From positions 1 through 42,210 of the forward strand of contig CAYYOL010000017.1 of the NCBI GenBank assembly GCA_964473245.1: DNA of 42,210 nt. The letters are read 5' to 3'. Shown here piece after piece: positions 7,696 to 15,400 of this stretch. Source of the stretch: CAYZJV01 sp964473245 (lineage in GTDB: Bacteria; Spirochaetota; Spirochaetia; Sphaerochaetales; Sphaerochaetaceae). The stretch's first letter is position 1, and every line of letters starts with the position of its first letter. The translations under genes were made by a program, and so were the position numbers. Under the pieces are notes generated by a model. That model was not told the DNA's origin. It was given only the letters and a program-made list of their open reading frames with translations, and did not search any database.

Positions 7696-8316
7696 TCAAT
7701 TCGATTCTGTCTGCGTCCTAGTCTTCATGGTCTTCTTCAACGCTATCTTGCCACCCTCGTAAGCCGGTTTCCAGAACGACCGTTGCGGTTTACGCTCTCC
7801 AACAACGAATCCAAGCTCCTCGTACATACGAATCGCCTTAAAGTTGGTCTCAGCCACCTCGAGGAGGAACTCTCTATAGGGGAGCTTCCTCAGTACGTAT
7901 CGTTGTAGTTCGGTAGATATCCCAGCGCCTCTGAACGCTGTATCAGTTGCAACTGAATCGATATAGCACTGATAATCGGTGAGCTCCAATGGGTGCCCGA
8001 GCACTCCTCGAAGGCGGAAGAAGACGATAGAACCCCGAAACAACCCGAGCTTCGCAATCAACTGCTCACGGCTGAACTGATGCGATCGTCCCGTTGCAGT
8101 TGAAAACGACATAACTCCCACGACATTCCCATTGAGCAAGGCTACAAAGTGATGCTCCGGGATGAATGAGTGTTCGAGAATATCTGCAATGACTTCGACT
8201 TGAGGAGAAATGAAGCTGAGTGGCTCGTAGAAACTCGCTGCAAAGATCTCTACAGCTTGTCTGAGATGAATACTACTCAACTCTGCAAGGTTCCGAAATA
8301 CTGGCCGTTGTGCCAT
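7696..8316 (-). CDS. GNAT-family N-acetyltransferase
   Basis: A 206-residue GNAT protein. The acetyl-CoA pyrophosphate loop is in VATDTAFRGAGISTELQRYV (residues 122-141). The final motif B is seen as VAETNFKAIRMYEELGFVV (154-172), with the Asn and Tyr typical of the fold. It transfers an acetyl group from acetyl-CoA to an unknown amine. The start has a GGGGGAGG ribosome site 5-6 bases upstream. It stands alone between a convergent permease and an ArsR-like gene. The basic C-terminal tail is probably disordered. Confidence 0.85.
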   Translation of the reverse strand: MAQRPVFRNLAELSSIHLRQAVEIFAASFYEPLSFISPQVEVIADILEHSFIPEHHFVALLNGNVVGVMSFSTATGRSHQFSREQLIAKLGLFRGSIVFFRLRGVLGHPLELTDYQCYIDSVATDTAFRGAGISTELQRYVLRKLPYREFLLEVAETNFKAIRMYEELGFVVGERKPQRSFWKPAYEGGKIALKKTMKTRTQTESN

Positions 8317-8433
8317 CCGAACCTCCCCCTCTATTGCTATAGTACTCCCATAGTTGAAAATAGGAAAGAGTTAGTTTATCAAAATTGTATGAAGACTATA
8401 GGATTCTTATATAACTAGGAAATTCCGAAGCGA

Positions 8434-9369
8434 TCAAGTCAAGGTATAATCCAGCCGGAGAACCAAATCCTGTGGATAATCACCGAACTGTTCGCCGAAG
8501 AGACTCACCCCTCCTACATGTTCTGCATCTTCCTTTATACCGATTCTCACCTTGGTGAAACAGGATTTTTCGATATGCAACTGAGCCAGATTCGTAGATG
8601 AGACCTGCTCATTATCTATGAAGGAACCTTCATCGGTCACCACCCAGTTGGTGAGCAATCCATATTGATTGAGAGATTCTGGCCACCAGGAGGGGTTGAA
8701 CTTTCCACTCCTTCCACCAAAATCGCCAGGACTTGTCCAGGTGCCGATTTCGACATCGTTGACCCAGACGGTGATATCGCTAGGCCAGTCGTTTCGATAG
8801 AAGGGGGCTTCTGAACAAGCTTCGAATGAGAGCTCAAACCGATTCACCTCTCCGGAATCTGCAATATTGTTAGGGAAACGGTACTCTACGTACCCCTTGA
8901 AGAACCACAATAGCTGCGCACTTGTCCGTTCCGGATAGTAGAAGCTGATCGGCTGGTCGAAGATACCGATACTGTTCTTCTCGTTCACGATTCCACAGGT
9001 CGGGTGAATTTCGCAATCTGAGAAGTTACCGACCGGCATGTTGACGACTACCGAGTTGGATTTGCCGCTACTCATGTCTCCATATAAAAGCTTGAAGACT
9101 ACCTTGTCGCAGACCCTACTGCTTACCTTCATTGAGCCTCGAATTCCTGGTTGGCTCTCGGTGAACAGCAACTCAGCATTCTCTAGAATCCGCACATTCA
9201 GCGCAGCGGTGGAGGTGGGAAGGTCGAGCGCTTCAGCAATTTCATTGACACTGAGACTCCTCTCGTTCAAGAGCTCCAGAATTCTGATTCTCGATTCATT
9301 AGCAAGTGCCTTCGCTATATTCAGCATGGTCTGCTTATCGGAATAGTCGAGATAGACCTCTTTCAGCAT
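8434..9369 (-). CDS. ArsR-like winged-helix regulator with large C-terminal sensory domain
   Basis: A 311-residue protein. The start is set at ATG 9369, behind GGGGGAAG; upstream reading into the repeat-like leader has no support. Residues about 10-80 are an ArsR-type helix-turn-helix: IAKALANESRIRILELLNE, then SVNEIAEALDLPTSTAALNV. The remaining 220 residues are beta-rich, with many Trp, Tyr and Phe, and resemble a carbohydrate-binding or jelly-roll domain; I do not recognise a named family. No metal-binding Cys pair of classical ArsR sensors is seen in the helix. It follows araA on the same strand with its own possible promoter, so it may sense arabinose or an arabinoside. That role is an inference. 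Confidence 0.75.
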   Translation of the reverse strand: MLKEVYLDYSDKQTMLNIAKALANESRIRILELLNERSLSVNEIAEALDLPTSTAALNVRILENAELLFTESQPGIRGSMKVSSRVCDKVVFKLLYGDMSSGKSNSVVVNMPVGNFSDCEIHPTCGIVNEKNSIGIFDQPISFYYPERTSAQLLWFFKGYVEYRFPNNIADSGEVNRFELSFEACSEAPFYRNDWPSDITVWVNDVEIGTWTSPGDFGGRSGKFNPSWWPESLNQYGLLTNWVVTDEGSFIDNEQVSSTNLAQLHIEKSCFTKVRIGIKEDAEHVGGVSLFGEQFGDYPQDLVLRLDYTLT

Positions 9370-9464
9370 GATCGTTCTTCCCCCGTTGATTTTGAACGAA
9401 GCGAGTGGAAAGGGACCAAAAATGGTCACTCTCCCGAGCGGGTGCAGGCAACGCAAGCATCCAT

Positions 9465-9523
9465 GCTCCACCCCTTAGGCAGAATGGGAGACGTAGCCTC
9501 CTAAGTCCTACACGGCTCTCGGG
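9465..9523. repeat. Structured intergenic element, copy B (long form)
   Basis: It lies in the presumed leader of the ArsR-like gene. It shares CCCCTTAGGC and AGCCTCCTA with copy A (6614-6652) but keeps a 13-base middle block between them. CTTAGG and CCTAAG at its two sides can pair. It is noncoding in all likelihood, since it lies upstream of the ribosome-site-supported start at 9369. Confidence 0.42.
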
Positions 9524-9547
9524 TATCGATACCTTTCGTTGCGCACC

Positions 9548-9614
9548 ATAATAGCACACATGCAAACTATTGGCATGGGTACCAGAATCCCGATAACAGG
9601 GCGTCCGGTACCCA
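9548..9614 (-). promoter_or_regulatory. Hairpin after araA and possible start region of the ArsR-like gene
   Basis: An 8-bp stem, TGGGTACC (9576-9583) with GGTACCCA (9607-9614), encloses an inner CCC/GGG pairing with a symmetric five-base internal loop. It begins 15 bases after the araA stop. No U-run follows on the minus strand. A TATTAT hexamer (9553-9548) just beyond could be the -10 of the regulator, but no good -35 is visible. Confidence 0.45.
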
Positions 9615-9628
9615 GTCGATTCTTATAC

Positions 9629-11119
9629 TCAACCCCAATAGCCACTATTCCAACGCAGTTCCTTCCTGAATTGCCCGATGGTGGTATCCTTTCCAATGTC
9701 CACACATTCGATACCAGTCATCTCTGCAAAGGTTCTCAGATACTCAGTGTCGATACTGTCCGAGTAGGCCGTATGGTGCCCACCTCCTGCGAGAATCCAC
9801 GCCTCACTTGCCGTGACAAGATCGGGAAGCGGTTTCCACAGTACTCTCGCTACCGGTAAACGCTGGAAGGCTTCGGGAGTCTGTATGGACTCGACCTCGG
9901 ACACGACGATTCTGAACCGATTACCCATATCGACTATTGCAGCACACAATGCATTGCCAGGTCTTCCATCGAACACCAATCTAGCAGGATCCTCTTTGTC
10001 TCCGATTCCCAACGGATGGACCTCGAGAGTCGGTTTCCCCTGAGCCAGGGAGGGACAGATCTCCAGCATATGTGCACCCAGATCGAGCATGGCTCCCTCT
10101 TCCAGATGGTAGGTGTAGTCCTCCATGAATGAAGCACCTCCCGGTAGTCCTGCTCCCATCACCTTGAATAGACGGACCATGGCTGCGGTCTTCCAGTCGC
10201 CTTCGCCTGCGAACCCATACCCCTTCGCCATGAGTCGCTGTGCTGCAAGTCCGGGTAACTGGCTCATACCGTGGAGATCCTGGAAATTTGTGCAGAACGC
10301 CCGAGCACCGACATCTTTCAAAAACCGTTCCAGCGCAATCTCGACACGGGCCTGCTCCCGAGTCTGTCGAAGGAAGGCCTCTTCAGATACCGAATAGGTG
10401 AATGTATAGAGCGAGCGGTACTCCTCGATGAGGGCATCGACATCGCTTTCGGCAACATCGTTACGATATGCGACAAGATCTCCAATACCATAATAGGGGA
10501 CAGACCAACCGAGTTTGATCATGGCTTCGACCTTGTCGCCATCGGTCACTGCGACATCGCGCATATTATCTCCGAATCGGGCGATGATAAGATCTCTTCC
10601 CTCTGCCACGGCCGATGCTGAGCGCATCCACCGAGCAATGCGACTCTGGGTGACCTTGTGCGACCAGTGTCCGGTGATCACCGTTCTCGGAAGATCCATC
10701 CGTGCTGTGATGTGTCCGAACTCTCGATCCCCATGGGCACTCTGATTCAGATTCATGAAATCCATGTCGATCGTGTCGAATGGGATTCTCTCGTTGAACT
10801 GGGTATGCAGCTGTAATAGTGGTTTCGAGAGGACAGAGAGGCCGCTGATCCACATTTTCGCTGGACTGAAGGTGTGCATCCAGCAGACGACGCCACCACA
10901 CCGGCTATCTGCACCAGCTTGTTCGATTGTAGCCCGAATCTGCAAGGGGCTCTTCTGCACAGGCTTGTTCACCAAGGTGAATGGAAGCCTTCCACTGGCA
11001 TTCAACTCGTCTACTATCTTTTGTGAGTCACGAGCCACCAGCTTCAGCGGCTCCTCTCCATATAGATCCTGGCTACCGGTCAGGAACCAGAACTCCAATT
11101 TCTTCAACTCATTCATCAT
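9629..11119 (-). CDS. araA: L-arabinose isomerase
   Basis: A 496-residue enzyme that converts L-arabinose to L-ribulose, the first step to xylulose 5-phosphate. It opens with the characteristic KLEFWFLTGSQDLYGEE. Residues expected to bind manganese and catalyse are present at the E. coli positions: E306 in GFAGEGDWK, E333 in FMEDYTYH, H350 in GAHMLE and the histidines in LAGGGHHTAYS (448-449). Full length for the family. It overlaps the araB stop by four bases (ATGA), so translation is coupled. A second start at 11116 is possible. No araD epimerase is in the window. Confidence 0.97.
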   Translation of the reverse strand: MMNELKKLEFWFLTGSQDLYGEEPLKLVARDSQKIVDELNASGRLPFTLVNKPVQKSPLQIRATIEQAGADSRCGGVVCWMHTFSPAKMWISGLSVLSKPLLQLHTQFNERIPFDTIDMDFMNLNQSAHGDREFGHITARMDLPRTVITGHWSHKVTQSRIARWMRSASAVAEGRDLIIARFGDNMRDVAVTDGDKVEAMIKLGWSVPYYGIGDLVAYRNDVAESDVDALIEEYRSLYTFTYSVSEEAFLRQTREQARVEIALERFLKDVGARAFCTNFQDLHGMSQLPGLAAQRLMAKGYGFAGEGDWKTAAMVRLFKVMGAGLPGGASFMEDYTYHLEEGAMLDLGAHMLEICPSLAQGKPTLEVHPLGIGDKEDPARLVFDGRPGNALCAAIVDMGNRFRIVVSEVESIQTPEAFQRLPVARVLWKPLPDLVTASEAWILAGGGHHTAYSDSIDTEYLRTFAEMTGIECVDIGKDTTIGQFRKELRWNSGYWG

Positions 11120-12780
11120 CCTCTCCTCTCTCTCTCTTCGAAGGCTCCAAGAGCCTGGTATCGTTCATAGAGTCTGTCATAGACTGCTTTTTTGATTGGA
11201 TCTGGCTTGTGCACACGTTCCATCCCTGCACAGAGCGCTCTCTGTGCCGAAGGAATATCCGAGTAGAGACCAGCAGCCACTGAAGCGAATGCAGCTGCTC
11301 CGATTGCAGGGGCCTGATCATTGCTTGTTACATGGATATCCCTTCCAGTGACATCGGCCAATATCTGCATACCGATCTTGCTCTTACGCGCGACACCACC
11401 GATGGCGACAATCTGATCTATCTTCACACCCCCCTCTTCGAAGCACTCCAAAATCGCTCTCGCGCCGAAAGCAGTCGATTCGAGAAGCATGCGCATGATC
11501 GAAGGGGCATCGGTGCCAAGTCTCAACCCGGAGAGAGCTCCGGTGAGTGTCTGGTCGGCGTTCGGACTTCTCCGTCCATTGATCCAATCGAGTGCCACCG
11601 GAGAGTCTTCTGTCACTTCCAGTTGCTCTGCAGCCTGTTCGAGTACAGCAAGCACCTTCTTCTCCATTGCTGCGGATACATCGTCGGAGATATCCAACGC
11701 CATATGTTGTATTGGCCACATGAGTACAGAGCGGAACCATGCATAGAAATCCCCATAGGAGGATTGTCCAGCTTCGTAGCCGATATATCCCGGCACGACC
11801 GATCCATCAACCTGTCCTGCGATACCGGCGATACGCTTCTCCTCCGTTCCAGGTTCCGGTTGCTTACCAATGATTATGTCGCAGGTACTGGTTCCGATGC
11901 TCTTGACCATGACTCCTTCGGCCACATGCCCACCGACTGCACCGATATGGGCATCGTAGGATCCTACACAGATAGGTATTCCGGCAGGCAGATCGAGCTT
12001 TTCCGACCACTGGGCTGTCAGGTTGCCAGCGACTTGATCGGCAGTGTAGGTTTCGGATCCCAGACTCTCACGGATGGTAACAAGCAGTGGATGCAGTTTC
12101 TCTAGGAATTCGGCTGCGGGGTACCCTCCCCATGAAGCGTGCCAGGCAATCTTGTGTCCAGCAGCGCAACGGCTTCTCTTGATCTGTTCTGGGCTCGTGG
12201 TTCCTGTCAACAAGGCGGGAAACCAGTCGCAGTGTTCGACGGCTGTCTTTGCAGCTTTGGTCACCGCTCCACCTCGTCGTGCGACATGGAGTAACTTCGA
12301 CCAGAACCACTCAGAGGAGTACGTTCCGCCCATGAACTGCGTATAATCGACACCTCCCCAACTACGTGAGAGTGCATTGAAATCGTCTGCTTCCTGTATT
12401 GCCGTATGGTCCTTCCAAAGAATGAACATGGCATCTGGATCTTCGGCAAACTCCTCTTTTAATGCAAGAGGCATGCCCGTTTCATCGCAGAGAGCTGGTG
12501 TTGATCCAGTGGTATCGACACAGACGGCACGAATCTTTTTCATGGCTTCCCCACACGCTCGACCTGCCTCTTTCACCGCTTCCTCGAAGCTCTCAGTATA
12601 ATCCAGAGGATGCTGACGAAATTGATTTGCTCTCGGATCACAATACAAACCCTGTTTCCAACGTTTGTAGTACGATACGGCTGAACCTGCCATGTCTCCG
12701 TTGGCAGCATCTATTACGACCACTCGAACCGAATCTGACCCGAAATCTGCTCCTAATACGTAGTTCTTTCCTGTTTCCAT
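11116..12780 (-). CDS. araB: Ribulokinase (FGGY carbohydrate kinase)
   Basis: A 554-residue FGGY kinase that phosphorylates L-ribulose with ATP. The N-terminal phosphate loop is GADFGSDSVRVVVIDAANGD. Ribulokinase-specific stretches include DWFPALLTGTTSPEQIKRSR, AGHKIAWHASWGG and DWINGRRSPNADQTLTGA. Length and motifs match the E. coli AraB type. It is the first gene of araBA, with a promoter at 12839-12867. An AAGGAG box is 11 bases from the ATG, slightly long. The four-base overlap with araA indicates one operon. Confidence 0.96.
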   Translation of the reverse strand: METGKNYVLGADFGSDSVRVVVIDAANGDMAGSAVSYYKRWKQGLYCDPRANQFRQHPLDYTESFEEAVKEAGRACGEAMKKIRAVCVDTTGSTPALCDETGMPLALKEEFAEDPDAMFILWKDHTAIQEADDFNALSRSWGGVDYTQFMGGTYSSEWFWSKLLHVARRGGAVTKAAKTAVEHCDWFPALLTGTTSPEQIKRSRCAAGHKIAWHASWGGYPAAEFLEKLHPLLVTIRESLGSETYTADQVAGNLTAQWSEKLDLPAGIPICVGSYDAHIGAVGGHVAEGVMVKSIGTSTCDIIIGKQPEPGTEEKRIAGIAGQVDGSVVPGYIGYEAGQSSYGDFYAWFRSVLMWPIQHMALDISDDVSAAMEKKVLAVLEQAAEQLEVTEDSPVALDWINGRRSPNADQTLTGALSGLRLGTDAPSIMRMLLESTAFGARAILECFEEGGVKIDQIVAIGGVARKSKIGMQILADVTGRDIHVTSNDQAPAIGAAAFASVAAGLYSDIPSAQRALCAGMERVHKPDPIKKAVYDRLYERYQALGAFEERERRG

Positions 12781-12822
12781 AACGTATGCAACTCCTTGGT
12801 TAACGTGCCCGCCACTCGGCAG

Positions 12823-12867
12823 GTTATTATTTCATAACAGTATATGAGACCACCCTACTCCATGCAA
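12823..12867 (-). promoter_or_regulatory. araBA promoter with adjacent inverted repeat
   Basis: TTGCAT (12867-12862) and TATACT (12844-12839) are 17 bp apart on the minus strand. Directly downstream lies GTTATTATTTCATAAC (12823-12838), whose ends GTTAT/ATAAC are inverted repeats at the expected start site. This is a possible operator for the arabinose regulator. The hexamers are fair; the operator is a guess. Confidence 0.5.
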
Positions 12868-12872
12868 GGCTT

Positions 12873-13457
12873 CTATCTATCTGGATGCTCCAGATCGTCA
12901 TTTAAAAGCACATAATGGCTATGACCCTCCCAGCACCCGGCAATTTTCAAGTACCGGCTACTGTAGCCCTCATTGATAAACCCCAATTTCTCAACAAGTC
13001 TGATCGATGCATGATTACCCGGCATGATGTTCGCCTCTATCCGATGAAGCCCATAGCGTTGAAACGCGATATCTATCACATTTCCGACCGCCTCTCCCAT
13101 GTAGCCGTGACACGTTTCACAACGAGCCATCCGGTACCCCAGGAAGCAGGAGAGAAAAGCTCCATAAATTATGTTTGAAAGAGACACTATACCGAGAATA
13201 TTGGAGGCTTGAGGCCGTTGAAGGTAGAGGTGCAATGCACTTCCGGTTGCATTTTCCCGTGCTTGTCCATTGAGCATGAGTTGTACGGCATCCTCTGTAT
13301 AGAATTCTGCATGACGCACCGGCTCCCACGGTGCATGGAAGACCTTATTATCTAGAAGGAATGCCAATACAAGCATCGAGTCAACATTGTTCGGTTGCTG
13401 CAGAACCAATCGATCGGTTCCAACCGATTCTGTAAGCCATGGATCCTGAGGTCTCAT
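12873..13457 (-). CDS. RimJ/RimL-like ribosomal-protein N-acetyltransferase
   Basis: A 194-residue GNAT protein of the RimJ/RimL type. The acetyl-CoA loop region reads CHGYMGEAVGNVIDIAF (116-132). The diagnostic GLHRIEANIMPGNHASIRLV stretch (136-155) and final KLGFINEGYSSRYLKI fit enzymes that acetylate N-termini of ribosomal or other proteins. A RimJ-like enzyme acting on S5 is one option; small-molecule resistance-type relatives look alike. It is 53 bp after the TIR gene on the same strand and may be its co-transcribed neighbour. Confidence 0.83.
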   Translation of the reverse strand: MRPQDPWLTESVGTDRLVLQQPNNVDSMLVLAFLLDNKVFHAPWEPVRHAEFYTEDAVQLMLNGQARENATGSALHLYLQRPQASNILGIVSLSNIIYGAFLSCFLGYRMARCETCHGYMGEAVGNVIDIAFQRYGLHRIEANIMPGNHASIRLVEKLGFINEGYSSRYLKIAGCWEGHSHYVLLNDDLEHPDR

Positions 13458-13510
13458 GGCTCTATCCTAACTTGCTCTCCTCATTAGTGCAACATTTTTG
13501 TTTTAAATAC

Positions 13511-14050
13511 TCACAACTGCTTTGCTGAAGAGATGGGTATCCACAGATTCGGTCGCTCTTTTTCCCGAATTCGTGCCACAAAACGTCCTGCAGTCCGGGA
13601 CTGGAACTCAATCGAAAGTTCGTTGAACCGCTTATGAGTCGAGGGACTCCAATAGGTGTTAGAAGTCTTGGTAGGCACGATGTAGATGGAACGATCCTTC
13701 ATATCTGCGTATTCAAGCTCTTCAAGACAGTGCTTTGCTTGGATGGATTGCTCTGTAGCAAGAAATACAAATACATCGGCCATATCGATTCGTGCGTGTT
13801 CATCGATCGACTCTTTGCTCCGCTCCTCATCGGTAAGGCTGGCGAAACTCCAGTCGTAGTAGGCATCGATGTTCGCACTTCTCATGAGCACGATGAAGCC
13901 TTCCACCATCCTGAAGGCCTCGGTTGCATGTGATACATACACTCGTCTTTTCGTTAGATGCCTGACTCTCCCACGAGGCAAGAACTCCAGATTCTCATTC
14001 TCTCTGTACATCGAGGCTGCCCACAAGAGTAATCTCTGGTCAATAGCCAT
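13511..14050 (-). CDS. Stand-alone TIR-domain protein
   Basis: A 179-residue protein with a TIR fold. RRVYVSHATEAFRMVEGFI (35-53) is the first strand with box-1-like YVSHA. IDAYYDWSFASL (61-72) follows. ADVFVFLATEQS (91-102) leads into AKHCLEELEYAD (105-116), where C108 and E111 match the CxxE position of the NADase glutamate. SIYIVPTKTSN (121-131) is the next strand. Such single-domain TIR proteins can cleave NAD or make cyclic ADP-ribose signals, often in phage defence. Here no effector partner is obvious. It lies 49 bp after a ferritin-like gene. The start has an AAGGAG box. The domain is likely; enzymatic activity is an inference. Confidence 0.75.
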   Translation of the reverse strand: MAIDQRLLLWAASMYRENENLEFLPRGRVRHLTKRRVYVSHATEAFRMVEGFIVLMRSANIDAYYDWSFASLTDEERSKESIDEHARIDMADVFVFLATEQSIQAKHCLEELEYADMKDRSIYIVPTKTSNTYWSPSTHKRFNELSIEFQSRTAGRFVARIREKERPNLWIPISSAKQL

Positions 14051-14099
14051 TAGGCATCTCCTTTTATATGAGGTCTCTACTCAACGAAACACATGATCT

Positions 14100-14579
14100 C
14101 TAATAATCGTCTCGTACGCCGAATTCGGCATGTTCGACCCAGGTCTCCGGTCGTTCAACCATAACGATTATGTCGTCGATCAGGTCGTAGTGACGTCTCT
14201 CTTCCTCGATAATCTTGGCCAATGCTCGCTTCTGTTTGACATCTGACACCAGATCGTGCTGTTCAGAGTAGAACTCTATGCTCTTCAGCTCAATCTCAAG
14301 CGCATCCTCATAGACGGCAAGCTGCTTCTCCTCATTCAGAAAATCGTCCTTCGAAAATTGCTTGAAAATCTTCGTAGCACGAACGGATGCATCGGAGGTG
14401 CTGGCGGGAATCGAGGTATTGCTCTTCATAGCTTCGAATGTAGCTTTATGCCTATCCTCATCTTCTGCTAGCATGGTGAATATGGATTTGAATCCTTCAG
14501 ATGTAGTTTTCTGCGCAAGCTCCCTGTAGAACTTCGCCCCCTCTTCTTCCATACGAATAGCAACATCAAACAGTTCCAT
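14100..14579 (-). CDS. Ferritin-like/rubrerythrin-type diiron protein
   Basis: A 159-residue, all-helical protein. The start is ATG 14579, with AGGAGG 6 bases upstream; a longer frame to 14810 has no ribosome site and runs through the promoter. Four helices carry the ferritin-like iron ligands: EEEGAKFYREL, EDEDRHKATFEAM, ALEIELKSIEFY and IEEERRHYDLIDD. These match the E/ExxH/E/ExxH pattern of a diiron site. No rubredoxin-type CxxC domain follows, so it is a rubrerythrin-like erythrin, probably a peroxide reductase or iron-handling protein. It is upstream of the TIR gene on the same strand. Confidence 0.85.
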   Translation of the reverse strand: MELFDVAIRMEEEGAKFYRELAQKTTSEGFKSIFTMLAEDEDRHKATFEAMKSNTSIPASTSDASVRATKIFKQFSKDDFLNEEKQLAVYEDALEIELKSIEFYSEQHDLVSDVKQKRALAKIIEEERRHYDLIDDIIVMVERPETWVEHAEFGVRDDY

Positions 14580-14603
14580 GTAGTCCTCCTCATCTGTACA
14601 TTG

Positions 14604-14632
14604 ATAGTACCAAAGCTCTGACCAGTTGGCAA
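14604..14632 (-). promoter_or_regulatory. Promoter of the ferritin-like gene
   Basis: On the minus strand TTGCCA (14632-14627) and TACTAT (14609-14604) with exactly 17 bp between. The start site would give a leader of about 18 bases with the AGGAGG box inside. This supports the short start at 14579. Confidence 0.6.
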
Positions 14633-14847
14633 GCAATTGCTGACATATGCAACAAGACACACGCCAGGCGTGGTCTAAAGCGGAGGGACGTGCCTCGTGG
14701 TACTTGAAGCTCCAATCGGCCGCAGGGGAATCTGGAAAACCTCTCTGTAAATTATTGATATTAATTGAATATTGAAAATAAAACGCTTTACGACTCATAC
14801 ATTTTTCCATATGTCAAGAAATTTTTTCATTATTTTTCTAAAACCTC
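14633..14847. other. Divergent noncoding gap with short palindrome
   Basis: The unexplained part of the 350-bp gap between the ferritin-like gene and the plus-strand gene at 14930. It holds the 13-base palindrome CACGCCAGGCGTG (14660-14672) and G+C-rich sequence to about 14730, then A+T-rich sequence. An open frame passes through part of it on the minus strand but has no ribosome site and no recognisable domain. I see no RNA gene. Confidence 0.5.
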
Positions 14848-14876
14848 TTGCCTTACGTTCAGAAATTATCGATACT
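14848..14876 (+). promoter_or_regulatory. Candidate promoter for the gene at 14930
   Basis: TTGCCT (14848-14853) and GATACT (14871-14876) with a 17-bp spacer, followed about 40 bases later by the strong AAGGAGGGG ribosome site. Confidence 0.45.
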
Positions 14877-14929
14877 AGAGGCATAGGGAAAGAAAAACCT
14901 ATATAAGAAACGATATAAGGAGGGGTCAC

Positions 14930-15337
14930 ATGAAAAATGACACCAGCTTTGCAAGGATGCAGTTCCTATTGGCTAGCACTGGTTCCGTGTTTAACGAAAC
15001 AAACTACCAGGCCCTATCCGATCAGATAGAAGTGCATAAATACCTAATCAACCAGGGCATACCCTGGGTCATCTCATGGGATGATGCAGCATTTTCTTGG
15101 GTGGAGAACGTATTTCACCCGATCATGCAAGTCATTGACCAGTGGGAGGTTCAAGCAGCGTTTCCGAGCTTGACCCGTGCAGAACTGTTCTTTGCAGTCT
15201 CAAATCACTGGTACTACCTACTTGAGAAGAACTCGGAGACGAGTGCCTGGTATGCAGCTGTGGATTACGCTGCAACCTATGGGAGGGGACTGGCTCGCTG
15301 GATTTCCAGATTGCAGCTTCCTCGCCGTGTAGCCTAG
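14930..15337 (+). CDS. Unrecognised 135-residue soluble protein
   Basis: I do not recognise the family with confidence. The protein is soluble, without signal peptide or membrane helix, and rich in Trp and Tyr. Notable stretches are PWVISWDDAAFSWVENVFHP (45-64) and AAFPSLTRAELFFAVSNHWYYLLEKN (76-101). The alternation of aromatic helices and the FPxxTxAELF string are reminiscent of the N-terminal part of DUF4032-type proteins, but this is a weak resemblance. The start is well supported by AAGGAGGGG six bases upstream. It stands alone with its own promoter and a strong terminator, so it is a real monocistronic gene. Confidence 0.6.
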   Translation: MKNDTSFARMQFLLASTGSVFNETNYQALSDQIEVHKYLINQGIPWVISWDDAAFSWVENVFHPIMQVIDQWEVQAAFPSLTRAELFFAVSNHWYYLLEKNSETSAWYAAVDYAATYGRGLARWISRLQLPRRVA

Positions 15338-15356
15338 AGCATATAGACTACAGAAG

Positions 15357-15395
15357 AAACTGCCGTTGCGGGGATACTCCCTGGACGGCAGTTTT
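15357..15395. terminator. Bidirectional intrinsic terminator
   Basis: A perfect 10-bp stem, AAACTGCCGT (15357-15366) with ACGGCAGTTT (15385-15394), followed by TTTTCGTATT on the plus strand and preceded by an A-rich run giving UUUCUUCU on the minus strand. It sits between the convergent ends of the gene at 14930 and the glycosyltransferase-like gene and can serve both. Confidence 0.85.
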
Positions 15396-15400
15396 CGTAT

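Noticed and set aside
9370..9471. Longer N-terminus for the ArsR-like regulator
   Set aside because: It reads through the repeat-like element and adds no recognisable domain; ATG 9369 has a ribosome site.
11332..12105. A 257-codon open frame opposite araB
   Set aside because: araB is unmistakable on the other strand and this frame shows no recognisable domain.
14580..14810. Longer N-terminus for the ferritin-like protein
   Set aside because: It runs through a good promoter and adds a sequence with no match to the family; ATG 14579 has AGGAGG.
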